This document shows, piece by piece, positions 52,733-60,884 of a stretch of DNA of 64,000 nt. Location of the stretch: contig NZ_BAABAY010000001.1 of NCBI RefSeq assembly GCF_039537665.1, positions 1,178,001-1,242,000 of the forward strand. The letters are read 5' to 3'. Each line of letters opens with the position of its first letter. Positions within the stretch are counted from its first letter, which is position 1. The position numbers and the translations under genes were made by a program. Origin of the DNA: Gaetbulibacter_A aestuarii. Lineage in GTDB: Bacteria; Bacteroidota; Bacteroidia; Flavobacteriales; Flavobacteriaceae. The notes under the pieces are model-generated. The model ran no database searches. It saw nothing but the letters and a program-made list of their open reading frames with translations, and was not told the origin of the DNA.

Positions 52733-53506
52733 ATGAAAAAATCCTTAGGCATCGTATTCTGCCTTTTATTTGGGCTTCTATCGCGAGCTCAGGTGCGTGA
52801 AACTGAAACGACAATGCTTTGGACCTTGTTAGGTGTAAATGCTGATCTCAATGATAAATTTGATTTGAGTTATTATCAGCTCCATTCGTTCAGTTTTAAT
52901 AGTTCGAGTCTTAATTTTATTCAACCTGATCTGGAATTAGGCTATGATCTGGCGCCCGATTGGGATGTTAAATTAGGTTATTCGCCTACGTTTTCACTGG
53001 ATGGTGTAGCCGGAAATCAACTCGTTTATCACCGTATTTCTGCCAGAGTACGATTGAGTTCACACCTGGGGCGTCGTTTCAGAATGAAAAATGCTTTGGT
53101 AGCCGAACAGCATTTTACACAACGTTCCAAATTTAAGCAACGGTATTATTATCGTTTAGATTTGTACTATCGCGATACAGATTTGCCATGGCGTTTGCGT
53201 CCTTTTGTAAACCAGCGCTTCTATTACTATGCTAATGGCCAAAAACTTCAATATTTTAATACCGATGGAGAACCCACAGCTTATGAATCTCCAAACGGAT
53301 TTCATGCCTACAGGTTACAGATTGGCGTGAAAGTTTACCCTATCGATCATTTTAATTTTTCAATTTTTTATTTGAAACAAAAAGAATTTAACTCCCGATT
53401 ATTCAACTCTAGAGATATTAACACCATAGACCCCAATACCAACACTGTGAGCAGAAAGTTTTATGATTTTACAACCATAGGACTGTCTTGCAGTTATAAC
53501 CTTTAA
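52733..53506 (+). CDS. DUF2490-like outer-membrane barrel
   Basis: 257 residues with a Sec signal ending at SRAQ. The family features are RFRMKNALVAEQHFTQR, RYYYRLDLYYR and FVNQRFYYYANG, with alternating strands and a final FTTIGLSCSYNL. Outer-membrane location is expected; no ligand is known. Twelve bases separate it from the P-loop gene, so it is the first large gene of a three-gene operon. Confidence 0.75.
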   Translation: MKKSLGIVFCLLFGLLSRAQVRETETTMLWTLLGVNADLNDKFDLSYYQLHSFSFNSSSLNFIQPDLELGYDLAPDWDVKLGYSPTFSLDGVAGNQLVYHRISARVRLSSHLGRRFRMKNALVAEQHFTQRSKFKQRYYYRLDLYYRDTDLPWRLRPFVNQRFYYYANGQKLQYFNTDGEPTAYESPNGFHAYRLQIGVKVYPIDHFNFSIFYLKQKEFNSRLFNSRDINTIDPNTNTVSRKFYDFTTIGLSCSYNL

Positions 53507-53518
53507 AACCACCTTGAT

Positions 53519-54565
53519 ATGAGAACCATTAAAAAAAGTATCATTACAAAGAACATCAACAGTTTTAAAATAGATCGAAAGATCAAAAAGACCTACCGCC
53601 CAAAATCCGGTGATGTTGCCGTATTTCAAGTGCTTAACATCGGAAAGCACAAATCTGTACAGGGCGTTGACGGGAATAATACCTACATTTTCCCGGGAGA
53701 TCGTATTCTTGCAACCTTTGGAACGCGTTATGCCACGGCGCAGTTTGAAGGTTATTTACCCGAACAATACCACACCAGATACCAGATCCTTGGTCAGGGA
53801 GGTGTTGTTGGTATTTTGGAAAGTATGCATCTTAAATATGAAGAGATAGGACCTACCGAGGTTCGGTTGGTTGGTTATGCCGTCGATGAGAATGATGCCG
53901 TAATAAACACCATTTATAACGGTATTGACCGTTTGAAGTTTAATCCGATAAAGCCAAGAGATTATCAAATATACCTTTCCCTGGGAAGTAGTATGGATAG
54001 TGGTAAAACGACCACTGCGGCTTTTTTGTCTCGTGGTTTTATGGATCAAAAAAAGCGGGTTGCTTTTATCAAGCTTACAGGTACTGTTTTTGCCAAAGAT
54101 TGTAGTTTTGTTAGAGACTGCGGTGCAAAAACGGCTATTGATTTTTCCTATTGCGGATATCCGTCCACCTATCTTGAAAGTAAGGAAACCATTCTGGATA
54201 TTCTAGAAACTCTTTTGGATCGCGTAGAACGTGCCTTACCCGATGTGGTTGTTATAGAAATAGCGGATGGTCTCTTACAAAAAGAAACCAAAGCCTTAAT
54301 TGAACATCGCCCTTTTATGGATATGGTAGATGGTGTGGTGCTATCATGCTCAGACAGCCTTGCAGTTCAAACTGGGATTCAAACTCTGGAGCGATTACAT
54401 CATCCTCCGGTAATTATCAGTGGTATGTTCACAACAAGTCCACTTATGATAAAAGAAGTAAAAAATATAACCAATATACCCATTTTCACCCTGGAAGATT
54501 TTACAGATAAAATCACGTTTGGCTCAGCTTTTTCAAGCCTTGATGCCCTAATGAAGCTCGTATGA
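53519..54565 (+). CDS. P-loop NTPase with N-terminal beta domain, unknown function
   Basis: 348 residues. Residues 1-145 form a beta-rich domain of no recognised family (SGDVAVFQVLNIGKHKSVQG, then GDRILATFGTRYATAQFEGY). A SIMIBI-like P-loop follows: GSSMDSGKTTTA with Walker A residues 156-165, a Cys-containing switch region (FAKDCSFVRDCGAKT) and VVVIEIADG as the Walker B strand. It resembles dethiobiotin-synthetase or DUF1611-type NTPases in topology. The stop overlaps the start of the ABC-like gene by 4 bases, so the two are translationally coupled. Could supply the nucleotide hydrolysis its partner has lost; that is inference. Confidence 0.82.
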   Translation: MRTIKKSIITKNINSFKIDRKIKKTYRPKSGDVAVFQVLNIGKHKSVQGVDGNNTYIFPGDRILATFGTRYATAQFEGYLPEQYHTRYQILGQGGVVGILESMHLKYEEIGPTEVRLVGYAVDENDAVINTIYNGIDRLKFNPIKPRDYQIYLSLGSSMDSGKTTTAAFLSRGFMDQKKRVAFIKLTGTVFAKDCSFVRDCGAKTAIDFSYCGYPSTYLESKETILDILETLLDRVERALPDVVVIEIADGLLQKETKALIEHRPFMDMVDGVVLSCSDSLAVQTGIQTLERLHHPPVIISGMFTTSPLMIKEVKNITNIPIFTLEDFTDKITFGSAFSSLDALMKLV

Positions 54566-56172
54566 TTTTCAATGCAGAAAATAATTTGATAAAACAATTT
54601 ATTGCTAGCCGGAAAAGCAACACCTTGTTGGTGTTGTTTTTAGGCTTGCTGTCTAATTTGCTTACCATAATTATTCCGGTAAGCATTGGGCGTTATTATC
54701 AGTTGGTTTTTCACTTTAAAGGCTATCGAACGCGTTTTCTGGGAGAGTTCTTTTATAATTTAACTGATTCGGTGCCTCGTTTTTTGGTCGTTTTTTTAAT
54801 CCTTATTTTGCTGCGTTTTGCTTTTTATTTTGGTTATCAATTCACTTTAAAACGCGAGGGGGAGATTTTTATAAAACAGGTAAAAGACTATTTGTTCTCG
54901 CATCAGCTGTTCATTCATAATAGTATTTACAAGGAAAAAGGTATCGGGAAATACCTTTTAAGATATTCTGGTGATATCAATAGTTTGAAGAATCTTTACA
55001 TTAAAGGAACCATTAGCGCGTTTTTAGATGTGGTCATGATTATTCTCGCACTTTGGTGGTTATACTTACTTAATGTTAAAGGCACAACGGCCATTATTGT
55101 GCTTTCATTATTTTTTTACGGCGGTATATATCTCTTGAATAAAAAGGTTGAGGAAAGCTCCATTCAAAAACGTAATAAAACCTCAGGGCAACTAGCCTTT
55201 GTAAGTCGGGCTTTGAACAGTATTATAGGTGTAGTTCTATTCAATAAACAGGACTTGGAACTGAAGAAGTATCAAAAGAAGTCCGATAGTGTGAAGGAGG
55301 CTGCAATTAGTTATAATAAATGGCTGATCCTAAATAAAGGGTTTGTATACTTTAGCCGGTATGCTATTTTGATGGTGGTTCTATATATTTTCTATCTCGA
55401 TATTCAAAATGGAGTCCTTACCGGCCATGGAGCAACTCTTATTAGCTTCATACTTTTATATATTACCATTTCCCCGGTAGTACGACGTTTATTCACCCTA
55501 AATACAGTTTATAAAATAGGAAATATCTCCGTGCATAAGCTTCATAGAATAATCGCTCTGGAGCGTGAAACCGTCGAACACGGCGCTGTACTGAAGGTTA
55601 GGAATCCGCGGGTGACCATCGAGGACTTTAGTATTCGAAAATCGATGCCGCTTTTTTACCGGTCCGAGAAGATGGCTTATAGTCCATTGGTATTACCAGG
55701 AGGTCTTGAAGGTATTGCACTGATATATGCCTTCGGCGGAGTTGAGAATGATTATAAAGGAAGTATTCAAATTAACGGGGTGGATATCAGATCCTACTCC
55801 TTAATGTCGATACGGCATAATATCGCCTTTTTATCTCGTGACATTCCTTTGATAGGCCAAACCGTGTATGAAGCGGTTAGTGCTTTCCGGGCCAAACGGA
55901 TTCGGGGAAAGGTAGAAAAACAATTTTTGGAGATCCAGGCTTTGTTTCCTAAAGTCCAACCTTTGGGTGTAGATGATAGCATTGGAGAGAACGGTTCAAA
56001 ATTATCAGTGATGCAATATGAATTATTGTGTTTAATTCGAGGACTGTTGTTGAAAAAAAGAATCATTTTGGCAGATCATTTTCCGAGTTTGGAGGCCACT
56101 TATAAACGTGTGATCATCGATCTTTTGAAGGCTCAAAAAGCGACAGTAATTCATATAGATTATAAAGCGTAA
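54562..56172 (+). CDS. ABC-exporter homologue with degenerate nucleotide-binding domain
   Basis: 536 residues. Residues 1-330 are a six-helix exporter-type membrane domain (helices near 20-40, 70-95, 145-195, 260-310). Residues 340-536 follow the ABC ATPase along its length (GSIQINGVDIRSYSLMSIRH is typical), but the catalytic motifs are gone: Walker A reads LPGGLEGIAL, so the Lys is Ile385 and the Ser/Thr is Ala386; the signature is LSVMQ (481-485) instead of LSGGQ; Walker B keeps Asp505 but the catalytic Glu is His506. It cannot be an ordinary ATP-driven transporter. The frame is intact, so this is not a broken gene. Confidence 0.87.
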   Translation: MIFNAENNLIKQFIASRKSNTLLVLFLGLLSNLLTIIIPVSIGRYYQLVFHFKGYRTRFLGEFFYNLTDSVPRFLVVFLILILLRFAFYFGYQFTLKREGEIFIKQVKDYLFSHQLFIHNSIYKEKGIGKYLLRYSGDINSLKNLYIKGTISAFLDVVMIILALWWLYLLNVKGTTAIIVLSLFFYGGIYLLNKKVEESSIQKRNKTSGQLAFVSRALNSIIGVVLFNKQDLELKKYQKKSDSVKEAAISYNKWLILNKGFVYFSRYAILMVVLYIFYLDIQNGVLTGHGATLISFILLYITISPVVRRLFTLNTVYKIGNISVHKLHRIIALERETVEHGAVLKVRNPRVTIEDFSIRKSMPLFYRSEKMAYSPLVLPGGLEGIALIYAFGGVENDYKGSIQINGVDIRSYSLMSIRHNIAFLSRDIPLIGQTVYEAVSAFRAKRIRGKVEKQFLEIQALFPKVQPLGVDDSIGENGSKLSVMQYELLCLIRGLLLKKRIILADHFPSLEATYKRVIIDLLKAQKATVIHIDYKA

Positions 56173-56322
56173 ATGCTTTTTAATGAGTGGCTTACTAAAA
56201 AAATCATAAAATTTAACAATTCTATGGCCTTGTGTAACTTAAGTTACGTTTGGCTCAAATAAGAAGTGTTATCTATGCACCATCCTAAATTCTCATTAAG
56301 GATTTAAGTTAATAGCAATTTG

Positions 56323-56352
56323 ACGCACACAGGTAATCTTGTGTGCGTTTTT
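56323..56352 (+). terminator. Terminator of the P-loop/ABC-like operon
   Basis: ACGCACAC (56323-56330) pairs with GTGTGCGT (56341-56348), then T5. Confidence 0.8.
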
Positions 56353-56354
56353 GT

Positions 56355-57158
56355 TTAGCTTGAAATGATCTGATCGAGGATGTACTCCACCCCTTGTTCG
56401 CTATTACTTTTTGTAGAAAATCGTGCGGTGTTCTTAACCTGCGGGTGAGCGTTTGCCATAGCAAAACTGTAATCTGCTAATTGCAGCATCTCCAGATCGT
56501 TGTTATAATCACCAAAAACTACAGTATGTTCCCGGGTTACTCCCAGATCCTCTTGTAATTTCTTTAAAGCATAACCTTTATTGGCTTCAGGGTGCGATAT
56601 ATCCACCCAGTTCGCTCCGGAAACAACCACCTGTAAATGATCACTAAGATGTTTTACCTTGGGATAGATATAGGTTTCAGACGATTCAAAATGATAGGCC
56701 GCGATCTTTAAAAATGCATCCTGACTTATAGTGGTTAAATCTTCAACAACAGTATATTCCGTGTAGTATTCTGCTAGTTTAGAAATGAATTCCTGGTCGT
56801 TCGTTTCCACATAGGCCGTATTTTTACCACATAGTACCGGATAACATTGTTCTACCTGGCGCAATAAACCTATCGCGATAGCAATGTCATTTTGATGAAG
56901 TTCCAATAATACCTCGGTCTTATTATTGTAGGTAATGATGCTACCATTTTCAGCAATGATGGAAATATCTTTTTGAATTTTGCTTAATTTGGTCTGAATG
57001 CTTTGCATTTGGCGGCCACTGGCTGCAATAAAATGGATATCCTTTTTTTTAAGGGCTTCAAACTGATCAAAAAAACGTTGGCTCACTTCATGGTTGTCAT
57101 TCAGTAAGGTGCCATCCATATCAGATACTATGAGTTTGATATTCGTGAAATTCATCAT
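56355..57158 (-). CDS. Cof-type HAD-IIB phosphatase
   Basis: 267 residues from the ATG at 57158 (the next ATG at 57155 is equally possible; a longer frame to 57179 is not family-like). Motif I SDMDGTLLND holds the nucleophile and acid/base Asp, GSIITYNNK lies in the cap, and VVFGDYNNDLEML is motif IV. Such enzymes dephosphorylate sugar phosphates or cofactors. Substrate unknown. Divergent from the LacI-type regulator 174 bases away. Confidence 0.9.
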   Translation of the reverse strand: MMNFTNIKLIVSDMDGTLLNDNHEVSQRFFDQFEALKKKDIHFIAASGRQMQSIQTKLSKIQKDISIIAENGSIITYNNKTEVLLELHQNDIAIAIGLLRQVEQCYPVLCGKNTAYVETNDQEFISKLAEYYTEYTVVEDLTTISQDAFLKIAAYHFESSETYIYPKVKHLSDHLQVVVSGANWVDISHPEANKGYALKKLQEDLGVTREHTVVFGDYNNDLEMLQLADYSFAMANAHPQVKNTARFSTKSNSEQGVEYILDQIISS

Positions 57159-57332
57159 GACTAGAAATTTGAAACACAAAGATGCTAATTAAAATAAGTT
57201 TGAAAGCGTATTTTTCAAAAATTATAGTCGGTAAGGCGTTTGTGTTTGTTTTGTGTTGTTAAAATGTGTTATTTTGGCATCAAGATATTGTTAGCCATGT
57301 TCCGGTTTAACAGATATCCATAAAACACGAAT

Positions 57333-58337
57333 ATGGTTACTTTAAAACAACTTGCTAAAGAGTTAAATGTTTCAATTTCAACAGTTTCCAAAGCTTTAAA
57401 CAATAGCGAGGAAATTGGCGAGGAAACCGTAAAGCGTGTTAAAGAATTGGCCGCCCTGTATAACTATAAACCCAATAAGGTAGCCTTAAGTTTAAAACAG
57501 AACAAGACCAAGACCATTGGGGTTATTATCCCGGATATTTTAAATCATTTTCTATCAAAAGTATTGTTCAGTATTGAACGAGAAGCTACAAAACATGGCT
57601 ACAACATCATTACCTGTATTTCCAATGAATCTTTGGAAAAGGAAAAGGAAAGTCTACAATTACTGGCAAATGGTAGTGTCGATGGTTTTATTCTATCTGT
57701 AGCCAAGGAAACCCAGGTAAAAAACGAGATCGAACATTTTAAAAATACCATCAGTAATGGTTTACCAATTGTGATGTTCGACAGGGTTGCTCATGATGTA
57801 CTTTGCGATAAGGTCATTGTAGACGATTTTGAGGCCACTTACCATGCAACCAAACGAATGATCGGTGAAAAACGTAATAAGATTGCTTTTTTTAGTGATA
57901 TTGAAGATCTCAGTGTTGGAAAACTTAGGGAACGCGGTTATAAAAAGGCGCTGGAAGAAATAGGTAATCAAGCCCCTTTGTTGTTGCATTTAACGAATAA
58001 GGACGATCCTCAAAAGAAGATCAAGCAATTTTTTAAAAAGAATAAAGGCATTGATGGTGTGATCGCAGCCGATAGTTCCTCGGGTGTTATTGCGATCAAT
58101 ACCGCAGTAAACTTAGGGCTTAAAGTTCCTAAAGACATATCGGTGATAGGGTTTTCCAGTAAAGCAGTTTCTAACCACTCCATTCCAAAATTAACGACTA
58201 TCAGGCAACACGCCAAAGAAATTGGTGCCAGTGCCACGCAATTATTGATCCAGCGCATGCAAAATAATGGCGATGAGGACGTTAAAACCAAAATCGTAAA
58301 AACAAGTTTAGTCCAAACAAAATCTGTTAAAAAGTAA
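57333..58337 (+). CDS. LacI-family transcriptional regulator
   Basis: 334 residues. N-terminal helix-turn-helix VTLKQLAKELNVSISTVSKAL and hinge YNYKPNKVALSL, then a periplasmic-binding-protein-like effector domain (TIGVIIPDILNHFLSKVL, DGFILSVAKE). The typical ligand is a sugar. The neighbouring genes give no clear target; the HAD phosphatase is the closest metabolic gene. Confidence 0.92.
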   Translation: MVTLKQLAKELNVSISTVSKALNNSEEIGEETVKRVKELAALYNYKPNKVALSLKQNKTKTIGVIIPDILNHFLSKVLFSIEREATKHGYNIITCISNESLEKEKESLQLLANGSVDGFILSVAKETQVKNEIEHFKNTISNGLPIVMFDRVAHDVLCDKVIVDDFEATYHATKRMIGEKRNKIAFFSDIEDLSVGKLRERGYKKALEEIGNQAPLLLHLTNKDDPQKKIKQFFKKNKGIDGVIAADSSSGVIAINTAVNLGLKVPKDISVIGFSSKAVSNHSIPKLTTIRQHAKEIGASATQLLIQRMQNNGDEDVKTKIVKTSLVQTKSVKK

Positions 58338-58383
58338 GGTTTTCAACAATTTTTTAACAAAATACGTTATTTGACCGATGAAA

Positions 58384-58414
58384 TTTGCATTTCAACGATT
58401 TTATTGTATCTTTG
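58384..58414 (+). promoter_or_regulatory. Promoter of the small lipoprotein/sensor locus
   Basis: TTTG (58384-58387), 19-base spacer, TATCTTTG (58407-58414): a full consensus promoter. Confidence 0.85.
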
Positions 58415-58419
58415 ACTAC

Positions 58420-58675
58420 GTTCTAACATAATTTAGCTAATCCTAAAAGGCACAAAGTCCCCTCAGCCGACTTAGGAAAATTAATCCATTCAATTTTAGA
58501 CCTTTAAAAGGTCGATTCCCTCAAAACAAATTTTTAAAAGAAATCTGTACACCTAATCGTGTATTCGATTTTAAAGTTAATTATCCATTTTCCCTCAAGC
58601 CATGGTTCAAAAGAACCTGTGGCCAGACGTTTAACAAACTTGAAAATTTATAATAACCTTAAAATTGAACCGATT
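58420..58675 (+). promoter_or_regulatory. Long 5' leader with possible alternative hairpins
   Basis: About 255 bases lie between the expected start of transcription and the lipoprotein start. Within it, CCTAA and AAGTC both can pair with the overlapping GACTTAGG near 58480, so the two pairings compete; GACCTTTAAAAGGTC at about 58500 is a near-perfect palindrome. I recognise no known riboswitch. Confidence 0.35.
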
Positions 58676-58822
58676 ATGAAAGCCTTAAAAATTACTTTGA
58701 TTCTAGTGTTTATCTCAGCCCTTTTTTCATCTTGTACCAAGCAAGATCTTAATGAGAATGATATTTTACAAAAAGATCAGACCATTTCTACATACGCCTC
58801 AGGAGGTATAGATGACAAATAA
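58676..58822 (+). CDS. Small lipoprotein (48 residues) upstream of sensor kinases
   Basis: From the ATG at 58676 the peptide begins with a lipoprotein signal (MKALKITLILVFISALFSSC), leaving a mature part of about 29 polar residues ending TYASGGIDDK. An upstream in-frame start at 58559 lacks the signal and is rejected. Preceded by a consensus promoter and followed by its own terminator, then two sensor kinases 118 bases on. A signal-molecule or accessory role for the kinases is inference from position. Confidence 0.75.
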   Translation: MKALKITLILVFISALFSSCTKQDLNENDILQKDQTISTYASGGIDDK

Positions 58823-58850
58823 AGAAGTGCATTCAAATAGGAATAAAAAA

Positions 58851-58882
58851 AAACTCCCCATATTTTCATGAGGAGTTTTTTT
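58851..58882 (+). terminator. Terminator of the small lipoprotein gene
   Basis: AAACTCC (58851-58857) pairs with GGAGTTT (58872-58878), inner CAT/ATG pairing, T-run follows. Confidence 0.85.
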
Positions 58883-58939
58883 ATTTTAATTAAAAAATAA
58901 TAGATACATTTGAGAGACCAACAAATCCATTGATCTCTC

Positions 58940-60775
58940 TTGAAAGCGCTTTATTGTTCTTTTATGTTTCTACTTCTATCTAATTTTCTTTCAGCACAAA
59001 TAGAAAGTAAATTGAAGTATATTGATTCAATAAAAAAACATGTACTTACACGAAAAAATTTAGATTCAGTTTTTTATGCCAATGCCCAGTTTATCATTGG
59101 ACAACAATACAGAAAAACCCAGATGGGAGATAGTGCCTATTATCATCTCAAAAAGGCTGAAAAAATTTATCATGAAAAAAATGCCATTTTTAATTTGGCG
59201 GAAGTTAATTACGAATATGCTATTTTACAAAAAAATGAGAACGATTTAACAGCAAGTGAGTTGTCTTCTGTTGAAGTTCTTAAGTTATGTGATGCATTAA
59301 GTCAGTCACGAGACGTAATAAAATTAAAAGCTGATACATATTATAATTTAGCTCAAGTATTTCATTTTTTAAGTCAATATGAAAAATCCATAGAATATGT
59401 TTATAAATCGATGGACCTTGAACGTTCAATATCTGATTATAACGAACGAAGTATTGAAGTAAGTAAAAATCTGTTAGGAATAACATATCAAAAGGCTGGG
59501 CAATATCAAAAAGCTTTAGAAACATTCAAAAGTATTTTAGACGCAAAGGTCATCAAGACTGATGACCCTTCCTATTATACTACAATGGATAATTATGCGT
59601 ACACAAAATTTTTAGCCAAGGACACTTCAGGAATTCCAGGTTTGTTTTTTAAAGCATTAAGATCAATTGATAGTTTAAACCCCGGGGGGAGTTATCGCGT
59701 TATTATTGTAAATCAGCATATAGCTGAGTATTACCAAAGTGAGGGTAAAATAGATTCCGCTTTATTTTATGCATATAAAGCCAAAGAAATAGCTGATAAG
59801 TTTCATAGAGATGAGGTTTTAACCTCCTTAAAATTGTTGTCTAAAATTGAAACAGGGGATAAAGCATTAAAATACCTAAATGAATACGTTCGTTTAAACG
59901 ACAGTATTCAAAAAGAAGAACGGGCCTTAAGAAACAAAAGTGCCCGAATCCGTTATGAAACTAAAGAAAAAGAACAACAACTTGCTGAAGTTTCCAAGGA
60001 GCGTTTATGGTTACTCTTTATTTCGATCGGAGTTATTCTGACTTCTATTTTAATCTACATCGTGATCACCCAGCGGAATAAAAACAAGGAACTGAAATTT
60101 ATTCAGGAGCAACAGGAAGCCAATGAGGAGATCTATAACCTGATGCTTAACCAAAGTGATAATATCGAGGAAGCCCGAGCTGCCGAGAAAAAACGGATCT
60201 CTGAAGAACTACACGATGGTGTACTGGGGCGCTTGTTTGGGACACGCTTAAGTTTGGACAGTTTGAATATGAATAATTCCCCGGAAGCTATCAAAACCCG
60301 TAGCCAGTATATTGAAGGGCTGAAAACCATAGAACAGGACATTCGAAAAGTGTCGCACGAATTGAATACCGATTTCGTGTCCGGAGGCGGTTTTAAGGAT
60401 ATTATAAAAACGCTGGTGGATACCCAATGTTTGGCCTATGGCTTAAAATATACCTTCACTCATGATGACGACATAGATTGGGATAGTATTCCCAACAAAA
60501 CAAAGATCCATTTTTACCGCATTATTCAAGAAACCTTGCACAATATCTATAAACACGCTAAGGCTTCTGCAGTAAAAATCAACTTTAAACGCGAGAATAA
60601 TAATATTTTATTACTTTTATCCGATGACGGCGCAGGCTTCGATGTGACCAGAGCCAAATCCGGTATTGGTCTTAAGAATATGAATTCCAGGATCAAGGAA
60701 ATTGGCGGCAGAATTAATATAGTATCCGAGCCCGGGAAAGGAACCACCGTAACCATAGAGGCGCCAAAAAATTAA
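58940..60775 (+). CDS. TPR sensor histidine kinase A (HisKA_3 type), TTG start
   Basis: 611 residues. Start TTG at 58940 gives a Sec signal (MKALYCSFMFLLLSNFLSAQ); an ATG eight codons on would cut it. Periplasmic TPR-like repeats about 25-340, a membrane helix about 355-376, a coiled coil, then HisKA_3 with phospho-His425 in RISEELHDGVLGRLFG and an HATPase with DDGAGFD and GIGLKNMNSR. The C-terminal half is almost identical to the next gene, the sensing half is not. Both share a downstream LuxR-type regulator. Confidence 0.88.
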   Translation: MKALYCSFMFLLLSNFLSAQIESKLKYIDSIKKHVLTRKNLDSVFYANAQFIIGQQYRKTQMGDSAYYHLKKAEKIYHEKNAIFNLAEVNYEYAILQKNENDLTASELSSVEVLKLCDALSQSRDVIKLKADTYYNLAQVFHFLSQYEKSIEYVYKSMDLERSISDYNERSIEVSKNLLGITYQKAGQYQKALETFKSILDAKVIKTDDPSYYTTMDNYAYTKFLAKDTSGIPGLFFKALRSIDSLNPGGSYRVIIVNQHIAEYYQSEGKIDSALFYAYKAKEIADKFHRDEVLTSLKLLSKIETGDKALKYLNEYVRLNDSIQKEERALRNKSARIRYETKEKEQQLAEVSKERLWLLFISIGVILTSILIYIVITQRNKNKELKFIQEQQEANEEIYNLMLNQSDNIEEARAAEKKRISEELHDGVLGRLFGTRLSLDSLNMNNSPEAIKTRSQYIEGLKTIEQDIRKVSHELNTDFVSGGGFKDIIKTLVDTQCLAYGLKYTFTHDDDIDWDSIPNKTKIHFYRIIQETLHNIYKHAKASAVKINFKRENNNILLLLSDDGAGFDVTRAKSGIGLKNMNSRIKEIGGRINIVSEPGKGTTVTIEAPKN

Positions 60776-60884
60776 TAAATATGATAACCATCAAATATCT
60801 AGGGTCCGGAATTTCTTTTTCGGTCACCTAAAAATGTATTATTCTTTTTTATCCCTCTCTAAAAATCAAATTCACTAATAGCTC

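Noticed and set aside
54562..56172. Pseudogene call for the ABC-like gene
   Set aside because: The frame is full length without stops, is translationally coupled to its neighbour, and its fold residues are kept.
58559..58675. Longer N-terminus for the small lipoprotein
   Set aside because: It would bury the lipoprotein signal; the ATG at 58676 places the signal at the start.
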